Shown here: piece by piece, positions 1 through 11,558 of the stretch | Layout: each line of letters begins with the position of its first letter | How positions within the stretch are numbered: position 1 is the first letter of the stretch | NCBI GenBank assembly: GCA_006503535.1 | Contig: QYRS01000005.1 | Coordinates: 1,984,001-2,048,000, forward strand | Origin: Arthrinium phaeospermum | Taxonomy: Eukaryota > Ascomycota > Sordariomycetes > Amphisphaeriales > Apiosporaceae | Length of the DNA: 64,000 nt | Direction: 5' to 3' | Notes under the pieces: generated by a model | The model's input: only the letters and a program-made list of their open reading frames with translations | Database searches by the model: none | Told to the model about the DNA's origin: nothing | Position numbers and translations under genes: made by a program

Positions 1-1514
1 AAAGTTGATAGGCTAGGAGGCTTGGTTGAATCTCAACCGATGACTAGACCTAAAGTCCATGCCAAACATACCTAGTCACTTACACTTCAAACAATGATTT
101 CAGTTATGCGGAAATAGCAATAGAACGCATTTAAATTGCGAAGAATTATTAATAATCTCAATGATATACGTAGTATAGATAGAGTATATAACTACTTGGA
201 GGGGAGCTTACATACTAAAGACGGACATCGAAGATTGATGTTTCCTGGAGAAAATAGCTGCCGCTCCCATGATGTGCAACCCTTTTTTGATCCTCTCCTC
301 TAGAAGCATGAAAGTGAAATTTAGTATTAGTACAAAAGGATACCAAATACCAAGACAGGTATGAAGTTTGTGTAATAGAGAAAGATTTGATTCCATATGG
401 TTGATCTCATCAAGGCAAGTTGGTAGCCGACGGTTGGGACTTGATGTCGACAGCCGCCAACTTTTAGCAGCAGGTTGGAGTGAGATACCGGCGGACAGGG
501 TTGCCAAGACTTGGGTCAAGGGTCTGTTGCACGCCGGGAAAACACGACGCGTTGACTTGAGCCGAGACACTCTTTTCAAGCATGTTCAAATGTGCGTGTA
601 TTCGTCAGAGAACTTCTTCACTCCAATACGAAGGAGATGTATAGTCAGCTGTTTTAATTGATGGCAAGAAGAGAGTGAATGCATGGGGCATGAACATAGC
701 TGCAATGTTTGCGCCAAGTGCCTAATTGCAGTACCAAGAGGATGAGCCCGTGAATGTATTGATGTGATTGGCATTATGGCATTGTCGGAGACCTGTTCGT
801 TACATGCAATGGGGATGATGCACCAACCAGTGTATGTGAACGAGAGAAAAGAAAAACGATGAATATATACTTATGCATGGCTTGGTCTATGTGTAGTACT
901 CCTGAAATGAAGCTCTCACGAACACAGCAAGAGCTGATTCATGAATATGCAGTGACATAGCTTTTGAAGCTTGGGCCATTGGGGGAAGCTAGAGCTGGCT
1001 GGGACTAAGTTGATCGCGTAAAGCAACGGAAGTCGGTCGTCTGGCCCCTACTTCTCAGAGCTCCAGCTATTGGACCAACAACGCGTGGACCAATGATCCC
1101 GTCTCAATCGACCCGAGACGCCAATCGAGAGTCGCGTAGTACACCTTTCCATCTCGTCAAATCATCACCCAACGCCTGATGCGCCGCTGTCTCTAGACTC
1201 ATTTACCCTTCGGTATCGCCAATCCCAACTGTGCCAGCCGTTTCCCAAGCATCCTGTATTCGCTTTCGCAAGCATTTGCGCAACGAAATTGATACATGCA
1301 CCACCTTTTTCTGCATGCTTTGACCCGGCAACACCGACTTGCAGGCGGCTAAGTTGTGTCGGAGCTGTCACGTCCCGCCTCGGATTTTCCTTCGACGCCT
1401 CCCCACGCACCAACCAAGACACGGCTCCTCTACCATCGCCCACACTAGAGATTCACGCTCATCATCCACCACGCGACCCAGTCGCCCCAACCCACGATCA
1501 AGCCAACCAACACG
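1..1514. other. Left-edge intergenic region and PDS5 upstream region
   Basis: No reading frame here looks like a gene: the open frames are short, overlap on both strands and match no family I know. The last 400 bases become C-rich on the plus strand, as is common for fungal promoters and leaders, and run into the PDS5 start. Two ACGCGT hexamers occur (547-552 and 1081-1086). Confidence 0.5.
1081..1086. promoter_or_regulatory. ACGCGT hexamer, possible MluI cell-cycle box upstream of PDS5
   Basis: A palindromic ACGCGT lies about 430 bases before the PDS5 start codon; a second copy is at 547-552. MBF-type factors bind this element in yeasts and drive G1/S genes, including cohesion genes. The hexamers are seen; a role here is inference, since six bases recur by chance. 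Confidence 0.25.
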
Positions 1515-4500
1515 ATGGCGCGCACACGGGACCAAGAGCCTGAAGAGGACGAGCAGATGGAGGATGAAGAATTGGTCGACCTGCAGTTCAACGAGACGTT
1601 AACATGGAGAGCGGGCAAGCCGATCGCTACGGGCGAGCTCTTGCGCCGACTCGAAAAACTCTCCAAGGAATTGGTCGATATGGAGCAAGACACAGTGAAC
1701 AAGGAGTCTCTTCACGCTGTTTCGAAGCAGCTGGCGTCGCACAACCTGTTGTCGCATAAAGAGGCAGGCGTGAAGGCGTACACCGCATCTTGCCTGGTCG
1801 ATATTCTGAAGCTATGCGCTCCCGACGCGCCATTCACACCATCACAGCTGAAGGTTTGTTTGGCCCTTCGCCTTTCGCACTGCGTTGACCTCGTGATCTC
1901 TAACTGGGCCATTTCTTTTATTTATAGGACATCTTCAACCTTTTCATCAAAGTCGTCCTCCCTGCGCTATGGGATCCGACACACCCCTACAACAAGCAAC
2001 ACAAATACGTCCTTATGTCCTTGGCTGATGTCAAGAGTATTCTACTTGTCAACGACTTATCCAATGCCGAAGACCTGCTACTCGTCCTCTTCTCTTCAGT
2101 TTTTGATGGTATATCTGGAGCCGCAAAGTCTACCTCGGGAGAGCAAGTCGCGAAAGATGTCGAGTATCATATGACCGAGATACTAGTGACCTTGGTCGAT
2201 GAAGGCCAAGGACTGCCGCCGGCCGTACTGGATGTGATAATGGCACAATTCTTACGGGCGGCTCCTCCAGGTGGTGCCAAAAACAAGTCCGAGCTGAACG
2301 GAAACCAGACAACCCTTCTACCGAAGCAGGAGCCTGAAGCCTATGTCATGGCAAAGACCATTTGCAACTCTTGCCAGGATAAAATGGCGCGATACGTGAG
2401 CCAGTATTTTAGCGACGTCATCATGGACGTGACTACTGGCAAGGCGGCTGCCAATGGTAACGACGAGGAGGGCGAATCAGAAGACGACGAGCCCAGTGGC
2501 CCCTCTGAGGCCGACTTCAGAGAGTTGCGGAAGGCGCATCTACTTCTTCGGGAGCTTTGGCGTGCAGCCCCTACCGTGCTCCAGAATGTGGTGCCGCAGA
2601 TTGATGCCGAACTGTCTGCCGACAACATCCAGCTCCGTTTGTTGGCGACAGAAACACTTGGAGATATGATCTCGGGCATTGGCGCTGCTGGCCCGCCCCC
2701 TGCGCCTACGCTGGACCCAGCGGCATACCCGCCCTTGGGGCTGGACGACGATGGTCCAGAGCATCCCGAACTCAGCATTCTGAACACACCTATATCGCCT
2801 TTATCCTTCCCACAGACTCATCCTCAGGCCTTTCACAATTTTACTGGGCGACGGAATGATAAGTCGCCACTTATCCGTTCCGCCTGGACTACTGCAGCAG
2901 GCTACATTGTCTCGACCTCAGCTGGTGGCATTGGGCTTAGCCGGGAAGACGAAGCTACATTCCTCAACGGCTTGCGCGACCGATTGAATGACAGTGATGA
3001 AAAGGTCAGATTGGCTGCAGTTAGATCCATTGAGGTTTTCAGCTTCAGGGATATTGTCATGAAGCTGGGCTTGAGTGGGAGTGTTGACAAGCCTGACTCG
3101 TTGCTCTCGACCCTTAGCGATCGGTGCCGTGACAAACGACCAGCGATTCGAGTCGAGGCCATGGCCTTGATTGGCAAGCTCTGGGCTGTCGCTACCGGCG
3201 AGCTCATGGCTGGGAACGAGATAGCTAACGTTCTCGAGGGCGTGCCAACTTCCGTTATCAATGCGTTCTATGCTAATGACCCGGAACTCAATCTGTTGCT
3301 AGAACGGGTTATATTCGACTGTCTTGTACCGTTATCCTATCCGCCAGCCAAGGGCAAGGGCTCCAAAGCCAACGGCAACTCTCAGTCGCAATCGCAGTCG
3401 CAGTTGGCAGATCAAGCTTACGATCCCGATAAGATTCGAGCCGAACGGATCCTGCTTCTCGTGAAATGTATGAACGAGAAGGCGCGCCGGGCCTTCTTCG
3501 CAATCCAGACGCGACAGCCTCAGTTCGCCCTGGTTGTCGAAAACTACGTTCGTCAATGCGAGGCTTGGAACGGTGGTACCCCGGAACGGAATGCGGAGAT
3601 GACGAAACAGAACCTGAAGAAGACGATACATTACATCTGCTCCTTCTTTCCCGATCAGCCCAAGGTGGAGACCGACCTATACAACTTCGCAAGCCTGAAC
3701 GATCGTCGAAGCTATCAGCTAATCAAGTTTGTTATCAGCCTTGAGAGCGACTTCAAGACGATGTACCGAGCTATCAAAGAGTTCAACAAGAGGGTACAAG
3801 GCTCTACCAAACCGCAAATTCTGGACACGATGGTTCCTCTGCTCTACCGCTCTGCGTACATCATGTTCAATAAGAGTCACCTCTCGACTTTCATTGAATG
3901 CTCGAAGAATGACAAGAATGGGCTAGGCCCCGCGGCCCAGCAAATCACGAACGAGATCTCTCAGCACCTTCCCGATCTTTTCAAAACACACATTGGGGAG
4001 CTGTGCAAGGATTTGATTGAGTCGGCCCCGACAGCGACCAAAGAAAACGATGTCAGTGTGGTCGAAACCTTGAAGGCGTGCTCCTCGTATTCGCGCAAAT
4101 ATCCCGAAAACTTGCCCGAAGACAGGAAGTTTATCCAGGCATTGACAAACTACGCTCTCTATGGGCAGCCTGCCAAAGCTGCCAAGTATGCTGTTAACAT
4201 CCTGATGGCGCGGAAGAACGACAAGAGCATGGTGTCTGCTACGGGCCTACTTGGTCAGATCACAAAGGACTGGGGCCCAGGGAAACCTCATTTCCTGACC
4301 AAGCTGGCTGCAGTGAGCCAGCTAGAGCTGCTTGCGCCAAAGGTTGCTGCGGATGCGAATGACCAGATCATGGATATGGTACTTCAGAACGTCCTTCAGA
4401 AAGCGCGAACAGAAAAAAAAGAGGACGACCCTGAGTGGGTAAGCGATGGCGATATGGATGAGGAATGCCAGGAGAAGTGCTATGCAGTCAAAATCCTCGT

Positions 4501-6265
4501 CAACCGGCTTCGCGGCATCCAAGAACCTAGCGAGGCGAAAGACGTAACCCTCAAAACATTCAAGCTCCTCCGCACATTGACCCAAAGAGACGGGGACCTC
4601 TGCAAGACCGCAGACACTCCTACTCCTACCCCTGCGCATCACAGGTCGCGACTTCGATTACTTGCTGGTCAATCAGTCCTCAAACTCTGTACTGCAAAGC
4701 AGTTCGAAGAGCTCTTCTCCCATGCTGAATTCAACAGGCTGTCGATCCTAACACAAGATCAATGCGCGGAAGTCCGCCGCGGGTTTGTCACCAAGCTCCA
4801 GAAGTACCTCGTCAACGGCAAGTTAAAACCACGTTTCTACACCATGATCTTCTTAACTGCTTTCGAGCCTGCGACCGAGTTCCGACAACAAATCGAGACC
4901 TGGATCCGGTCGCGAGCACGTCACTTCCGCGAGAACAAACAAACGGTTCTGGAGGCTACGATGGGCAGACTTGTCTCCCTCCTGGCACACCATCCAGATT
5001 ACAATGAAGAAGCAGATGACCTCATGGATCATGCTAGGTACTTGGTCTACTACATCAATAATGTGGCCACAGAGCAAAACTTCGGCATGATCTTCAAGTA
5101 TGCCGAGCGTGTGAAACAAACCCGGGATGGTATCAATGCTGCCGAAAGCGGGAAACTCTACGTGGTCAGTGACCTGGCAACATCCGTCTTGCGGAAGTGG
5201 CAAGAGCGCAGAAATTGGAGCTTTCAAGCCTACGCTGGCAAGGTTGGGCTTCCAGTAGGATTATATGCCGCGCTGCCCGACCATGACACTGCTCAGAAGA
5301 TTGCCGAGAAACAATATCTACCCGAAGGCACCGACGAGCTGTTGGATACTCTACTGCGGTCTCTAGACAAGAAGAAGGTACGCTTACAATTACCTTCTCA
5401 ACCCCAACCCCCTTTCCTACAATTAGTTCTCAGAGTTGACATCATCGGCCCACAGAAGCGAAAAGGCACGGACGAACGTGGTGACGGTAACCAGTCCTCC
5501 GCCAAGAAGACAAAACTCTCCCAGTCGAGGACCCCCAGATCAAAGTCCAAATTAGCAAGGACCCCTACAACCAAGAGGTCAGCGGCCAAAGCCAAATCGT
5601 CAGGTCGGTCTAGGAAGGCTGCTTCCTCCTCATCTCCTGGGCCTGAGTCGGGTGAGCGCCGCCGCAGTGGCCGTAGCAAGGCAAACTCGTCATATATCGA
5701 ACGCGACTCGGACCAAGACGACGATGACATGCTCGAGGGTGTCTCGAAATGGGAATACTACAACGAAGATGGCCAAAAGGTTGAAGGAGACGATGATGAC
5801 GATAGTGAGGCAGAGTCGTCTTTATCCGAGGTTGCGGAAGAAGAATCGGAGCCGGAGCCGGAGCCGATGGATCAAGATGGCGACGATGGTCAAGGTGAAG
5901 TTGACTCGAAGGCACCTGGCAAAGATCCTGTGGAGGATAGTGACTTGAGTGAGCCGCCCGCAGAAGACCCCGAGGAAGAGGCTGAGGAAGAGGCAGAAGT
6001 CGAGGAAGAGGCAGCAGAAGAGGAGGTAGAAGAGGAGGAGGTGGAGGAAGAGCCTCAACCTCGCGCCAGCTCACGGAAGGGTAGAAGTGCTGCTTCAGCA
6101 AAGTCCAAGACCACTCCGGCCAAGCCAGCCAAGCCAGCAGCAAAAGCAGCTGCTGCCAAGGGGAAGAGCGCAGCTGCCAGCAAGGCTAAGCCCCAGCCTG
6201 TCCAGCCTGTTGCCTCTGGTCGTGCCACGCGAAGTCGAAGGGCTGCGGCCGATGACACGGAATAG
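1515..6265 (+). CDS. PDS5: Sister chromatid cohesion protein PDS5 (BimD/Spo76 type)
   Basis: Cohesin regulator of the Pds5/BimD/Spo76 family, which binds the cohesin ring in the nucleus and controls its maintenance and release. My model has exons 1515-1853, 1928-5377 and 5456-6265, giving 1532 aa. The N-terminal residues up to about 1230 form a helical HEAT-repeat-like array; the tail is of low complexity, with a basic Ser/Lys-rich stretch, a long Glu/Asp-rich stretch and an Ala/Lys-rich end, as in fungal Pds5 proteins. Intron 1 (74 nt) is certain because the frame changes across it. Intron 2 (5378-5455) is 78 nt with no stop, so an ORF caller reads through it; GTACGC, a TTGAC branch and CACAG, and the removal of a Pro/Leu-rich insert before a Lys-rich segment, support splicing. 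ATG 1515 is the first in frame. Confidence 0.93.
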
Positions 6266-8480
6266 TGTAGTACGTTGACGTCTGGCCGATGACAGCCGCG
6301 TTCGCTCTCATCTACAGTTTCATAGACGGCGGATCTGATGAGAATGATGATTTCAGGTTTTGGGGCAGGGCAGTATTGATTTCTGGGCAAACCTACTCGA
6401 GAGTTGGCGTCCCCGCAGATTGGTTTACCTTCCTCGACCTTTCTAGTTCAGGTGGAGCAGCAGCAAGTGGACGAAAGTGCCCTTAGGGCGACGAGGGCTG
6501 GGGCGCTTTGAGCCTGAAGCCGTGTTCAAAAGTGTATGTATTACGGTTATACCCTTTTCGTGTGTGCGCTATCGTACCTCGCTTTTTAGCCATTTGTATG
6601 TAACTCTCTTATGATATTCTATATTAGCCTTGGGTGATTATCAATGTTGCGCGCGTTTCTGTACCTGTCACTTGCGGCGGATCCTGGGAGCTCTTGTGAG
6701 CAAACAGACCGACCACCCGGCACTCTCCCAATGAACGTGATGCCTTGTCTGAGGGGCTATGCCACACAGACAGCCAGTCCCTTACCTTGCTTACCCTCGG
6801 ATTGCAGACCAGTCAGTGACTGCTCCTTGGTAGTTTCGCAGTCCATCGTAGAGCTGGCACGTCTGATCGAGTGGTACACTCCTCTCGCCCCCCAAAACAA
6901 CATTCACAATTCCTGTTACAAATAATTGTTCTTCGCCTAGGAATTTTATCCAGATCGGCATTCCGTTCTATTTTAATTTATTAACCTGAAAAGGGTCTGG
7001 AAAAAAAAAACAGTCCGAATAGATCCAGTCCCTTTGGGCATGAGGTTTGTATTGTATTTATGGGATAATGCCAGGCCTACTTCATTACAATCTTGTCTGT
7101 TCTACTCCTCCTTCTGATAAGAGCCATTGACGGACTTGTTTTATCTTCCCTTTGCCTACAATATGGGACTGTTGGGTGTAATGCCGTTGTGGTCACTTGG
7201 CGACTGGGCCCTCGTGTGTCACTGGATGGCCACTGGCTTCGTGTTGACTCCTTCAGCATGCTGTTGACTCAAGACATGTACTGCCCAGGAGTACTCGAGA
7301 CGATGGCCCATCCCATGTAGAAACGTAGATACCATGGCAAGGAGATAGCGGCCCCTGGGCAGGGCTGTATCTTTTGGTCCAAAACCAGGTGCAGCCACAT
7401 ATTGCCAGTGGGGGGATTATGTACACATCCATTGTCAATAGGCATCGTATTATGTTGACACGGCACTTCAAATCTATCAAAGTTGGTAATGGCTATGTAC
7501 ATACGGTGGCACTTTTGGGAAAACTGATTTGCCCTCTGCTGGTCCTTCTGCAATAGATATTCAGGGGCTATCGTAACAAGAAGCACATATTGGATGAATA
7601 GGTGCCCGTTGGGACCAGCTGTGTAGATAAATTTCCAAGCAGCAGACCCAGATCAGTGATAAATTAATAAAAAAAAGAGGTTATCTTGCCCTAGGTACAT
7701 GTACCTAACCTTTGCTGCTGATTGTTGGGTCTGGTGGCAGAGTGGGCCCATCACTTTTGAGGCATCTAGAGTAACTAACAACCACTGCGAGATCACTCTT
7801 CGGTCACGTAGGTGCCTAAAGAACAATCGAATTCTCCCCCATCCAGCTTGTCTGATCCTGCTGGCGGTCTGCTGTTCTGTAGCCCATAAATAGCCGCCTC
7901 TCCTGCAACCCTTCCCTCTCCCCAACCAAACCGTCCACCACAATCGTTCACCATCCATCACCCACCCCATTCACTCGTTTGGATTCACTCTACAGGACCT
8001 GTGCTTTTAGGATCTCTGTATTCCTACTGTACATTCAATTTGTTCATCTCATAATCTGACATCCTTCATTGTAATCGGCACACGCACTTGACAAGGTATG
8101 CAAACTCCCTCCCCTCCCTTCCCCATTCCATCTTTCCATCTTTCCATCAAGACACTCTTTTCATTCTCCCTCTTGCCCAAGCCCAGGCAGGTTGTTTGTA
8201 TTTCGATACAAAATTCGAGTTCGAGGTAGGAGATCAAAAAAGCAACCTTGGTAGCAGACTTTTTCTGTATTCTTGTAGCTGTTGTTCCACGCCTTGCAAT
8301 TTCGAGTTGCACCTCCTCCTCACTCTCCCTCACCATCCATTTTGGCACTTCGCCGACATTCTTTTTTCCCACGTTCACTTTCACACCGACCCAAACCCAC
8401 AATCATTTCGATACACTGGTTATCATTTTTCTCTTTACTGACTTGCAATCATCAGCAAATCGCAGCACCAACTTGTGACA
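6266..8480. other. Intergenic region and long leader of the mucin-like gene
   Basis: No gene is supported between PDS5 and the next start. From about 7900 the plus strand is CT-rich and probably transcribed. A possible leader intron runs from GTATGC at 8096 to TAG at 8278. Both splice calls are weak because no reading frame tests them. Confidence 0.4.
7885..7892 (+). promoter_or_regulatory. TATA-like element of the mucin-like gene
   Basis: CATAAATA is followed directly by a CT-rich tract, the usual look of a fungal core promoter. It lies about 590 bases before the start codon, so it would imply a long leader. Confidence 0.3.
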
Positions 8481-10889
8481 ATGCCATTCTTCGCAACTCG
8501 CGAGACTGTCCTCCCTCCCAACATCAAGGAGGGAGCTGACAACTCCTTCTACAGCGATGGCAACACGCTCACCACCGACAGCGATGGCAAGAAGAAGCAG
8601 CGCCGTAAGTTTTATTCACATCTGCAATCTCGTCTGCAAGCCATTTTTGCCCATACTGACTGTCCAATCCTAGTTCCTCGCAGCACTCCTGTCCTGCTCA
8701 CTGTCGTCCTGGCACTTGTGACCATGGGTGTGTCTGTCGCTGCTGGTATCTGCTTCGTTCTGCACATGCGTAAGTACCTTGATGCTGTGAATATCATGAT
8801 CGCTCTTTCTAATCCTCCTTGCAGGTCTCGTTGACAATGTCGACAACTTGATTGCTGGCGGCAAGATTCCCACCGCTGCTAGCAACTCCCAGATGGGCGG
8901 CCTGGCCAAGCGAGCCCAGCCTTACGGTTATCATTCGACCACTAACACGACCTCGACTTCGACTGTCTCTACTGTTGAGACTTCGACTGTTGACACCACT
9001 GTTGGCTCGTCGGTCTACACCACTGAGACGGTCAGCATCCCCGCCACTGTCACTGAGACTGAGACTGCCACTTCGTCTTCCCAAGCCTCCTCGACTGTTT
9101 CTCTTACTGTCAGCTCGTCGGCTCACTCCACTGAGACTGTCACTGTCCCTACCACGCTGACTGATACTGCTACAACTCACCATCACGTCACTTCCACTGT
9201 TACCGCCTGGAACAATGGTACTGTCGTTGTTACTGCATCCAACAATGGAACTACGTCCACTGTTTCCGGTAGCTCTCTCACAACCGAGACTCCAGTCGTT
9301 GCGACTACTGTGGTTGTCTCAGGAATTAACAACACGGTCACATTGACTGGTGTAACCACTCTGACTGTGACTCCTCCTGGTGCTCAATCTGTGACTGTGG
9401 TCACCAGTTCCATCCAGGAGGGCAGCACCTCTACCTCCACAACTGAGGCATCTTCTGGTACTTCCTCTACCATCTCTTCGTCGGCCTCAAGTTCCACTGT
9501 GGGTGCTAGCACTATCACGTCTACCTTCGTCGTCTTCAGCAACTCGACTTCTTCCACTGTAACCATTACAAGGTAAGTTTTAACTATCCTCTCTTATCCA
9601 ACAACACTCTATCTTGGGTTCATGCTAACATGAATAGCGTCGATGCTGTCAACACTACAACTACTTCCAGTTCCTGCACCGAGGAGACTGCCGACAGTTC
9701 CTCCACGTCTGTCAGCACCTCGAGCAGCAGTCCCAGTGTACTCACCAGCGTCTTCACTACCCGTACCACCACAGGGCTTCCTACTCGGACCATCACCACA
9801 TTCATTACTCCCACGGTTTCTTCTGCTGTCTCTGAGACTACCTCTGAGTCATCTTCTGTTGAGAAGCTCACAAGCGCCAGCATCCTTACTCTCACCTCTG
9901 GTGCTGTTGAGACTGTTACTGTGGTGATCACTGAGGTTGCGTCTGACTCGTCTTCTACGGAGGAGTTCACAAGCACCAGCACCTATACCCTCAGTTCCGA
10001 TGCTGTCGAGACGGTCACTGTAGTGGTCACTGAGATTGCCTCCGAGTCATCTTCCAGTGAGGAGTACTCGAGCACTACCACCTATACCATGGGTGCCCCC
10101 TCTGCCCAGACAGTCACTGTCGTGGTTACTGCGACTGCAATTGCAACTCCAACTGCGTCGGAGACTACTGATGTAGTTACCGAGACAGGTGCTGCGACTG
10201 TTACTGTAGGTGCGGCGACGGTTACTGCATATGTCACCCAGACTTCCCTTTTCACTGTGACTCAGTCGGTTGCGGGAACTTGTGGGCTGAGCAACGCCAC
10301 TGTGACCGACACCGTTGTGCCCGTCCCTGCCTCCACATCATCGCCCGCATTTGCTGCACAGGGTATGTCAACCTCAGGTTCTGCCTCGGATTTCAGCGTG
10401 CCTCTTGTTACCATTGGCCCTAGCACCACTGCTCTTGTTACTGCCAGATTCGATCAAGGATTTGAGACGATTCCCTGCAACACGAGCGCCTCTGATACTT
10501 CTGTGACCTCCACCGAAGCCGTTGGTGGCGCAACTGCATCTTCCGAAGCCACGGGCTCCAGCACACTGCTGTCGCACAGCATCTCTGAGTTGACCTCATC
10601 CTTGACAGTTACTGAGACAATGACCACCACCAGCATGCTGACTGCCATGAACATGACCTCGTCGTCAATTGCCGGCACAGGCGATTACCCCGGCACCATC
10701 ATGGCTTCCAGCACTGTCACCGTCTATGCCAACGCCACCAGCAATGCCACCAACACGCCCACTCCTTCCGTTGTTTCCTCGGACTCGGACAAGGGCCCTA
10801 AGCCCTTGTACTGGGGCGGCAACACCGGTGGCACTTCTGGCGTCTGCGTCATGATGCTGGTCGCTGTTGTCACCCTTCTCTGCACTTAG
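8481..10889 (+). CDS. Ser/Thr-rich mucin-like membrane protein
   Basis: Cell-surface type protein of 739 aa by my model: exons 8481-8604, 8674-8769, 8825-9572 and 9638-10889. The frame stays open across all four junctions. Residues 1-45 are polar, about 46-73 form one strong hydrophobic segment (VLLTVVLALVTMGVSVAAG), and nearly all the rest is a degenerate Thr/Ser/Val array with recurring ETVTVVVTE-like units and several N-glycosylation sequons. The last 20 residues are hydrophobic (VCVMMLVAVVTLLCT) after a Gly/Thr-rich stretch, which resembles a GPI-attachment signal. Such proteins are usually heavily O-mannosylated wall or plasma-membrane proteins. The N-terminal segment could be an uncleaved signal anchor, placing the array outside. 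ATG 8481 was chosen because the longer frame begins with a GTG. I do not recognise a named family, so function beyond the surface is unknown. Confidence 0.85.
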
Positions 10890-11558
10890 AGGCAGGCCAT
10901 TTCTCGTTCCTGCTTTCACATACCGACTGACGACTGTCCATGACTGACGATGAGGTTTGGACCCACCAAGTTGGCTGGTGATACGATGGAACTGATGAAA
11001 GACGCAAAGCAAAGCAAAGGCGGTTGATTACACTGATGTCTGCGGAGGAAGTTCACACGATCTCAACGAGATCCAGTCGTGGACCTATTTCTCCCCTGAT
11101 TGCACATCGGCGTTTTCTTTGATGTAGGATAGATCAGATTGCCCAATTGGGGCCAGAATACCATGCTCACTTGTTCATAATTGCCATGCTTCCTTCCATT
11201 AATGCAATGTGCCTCTAATCTCTTGCTGTCTGTGTACACTGTTCAAGAAAAGAGCGTAGTTGACAAAACGATGAAGGGGAAGATACTCGAGTTCTCTTCG
11301 TTGAAAGGCGTTGGATTATGACGGTGCTGGGTTGGTTGCAAGGCAGGACACGCTTACACCGGCAACGAATTGGTCCGTCTCCGTCGGAGCCGGAGACTTC
11401 CAGGATCTTGAAGGAAGCCATGACTGGGTCACTTACATTTGCGACCAAAACATCGATTGACGCTTCTTAACCACAATGCGCGCAAATGAAGCACTAATAT
11501 TTGGCATTTCTCCTCATTCTACATTTTCGTGAGGTTGTTTGTGTTTGCGAGGCCCGCG
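10890..11558. other. Intergenic region before the Zn2Cys6 gene
   Basis: About 670 bases hold the 3' flank of the mucin-like gene and the upstream region of the Zn2Cys6 regulator. I see no gene or clear element. Confidence 0.5.
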
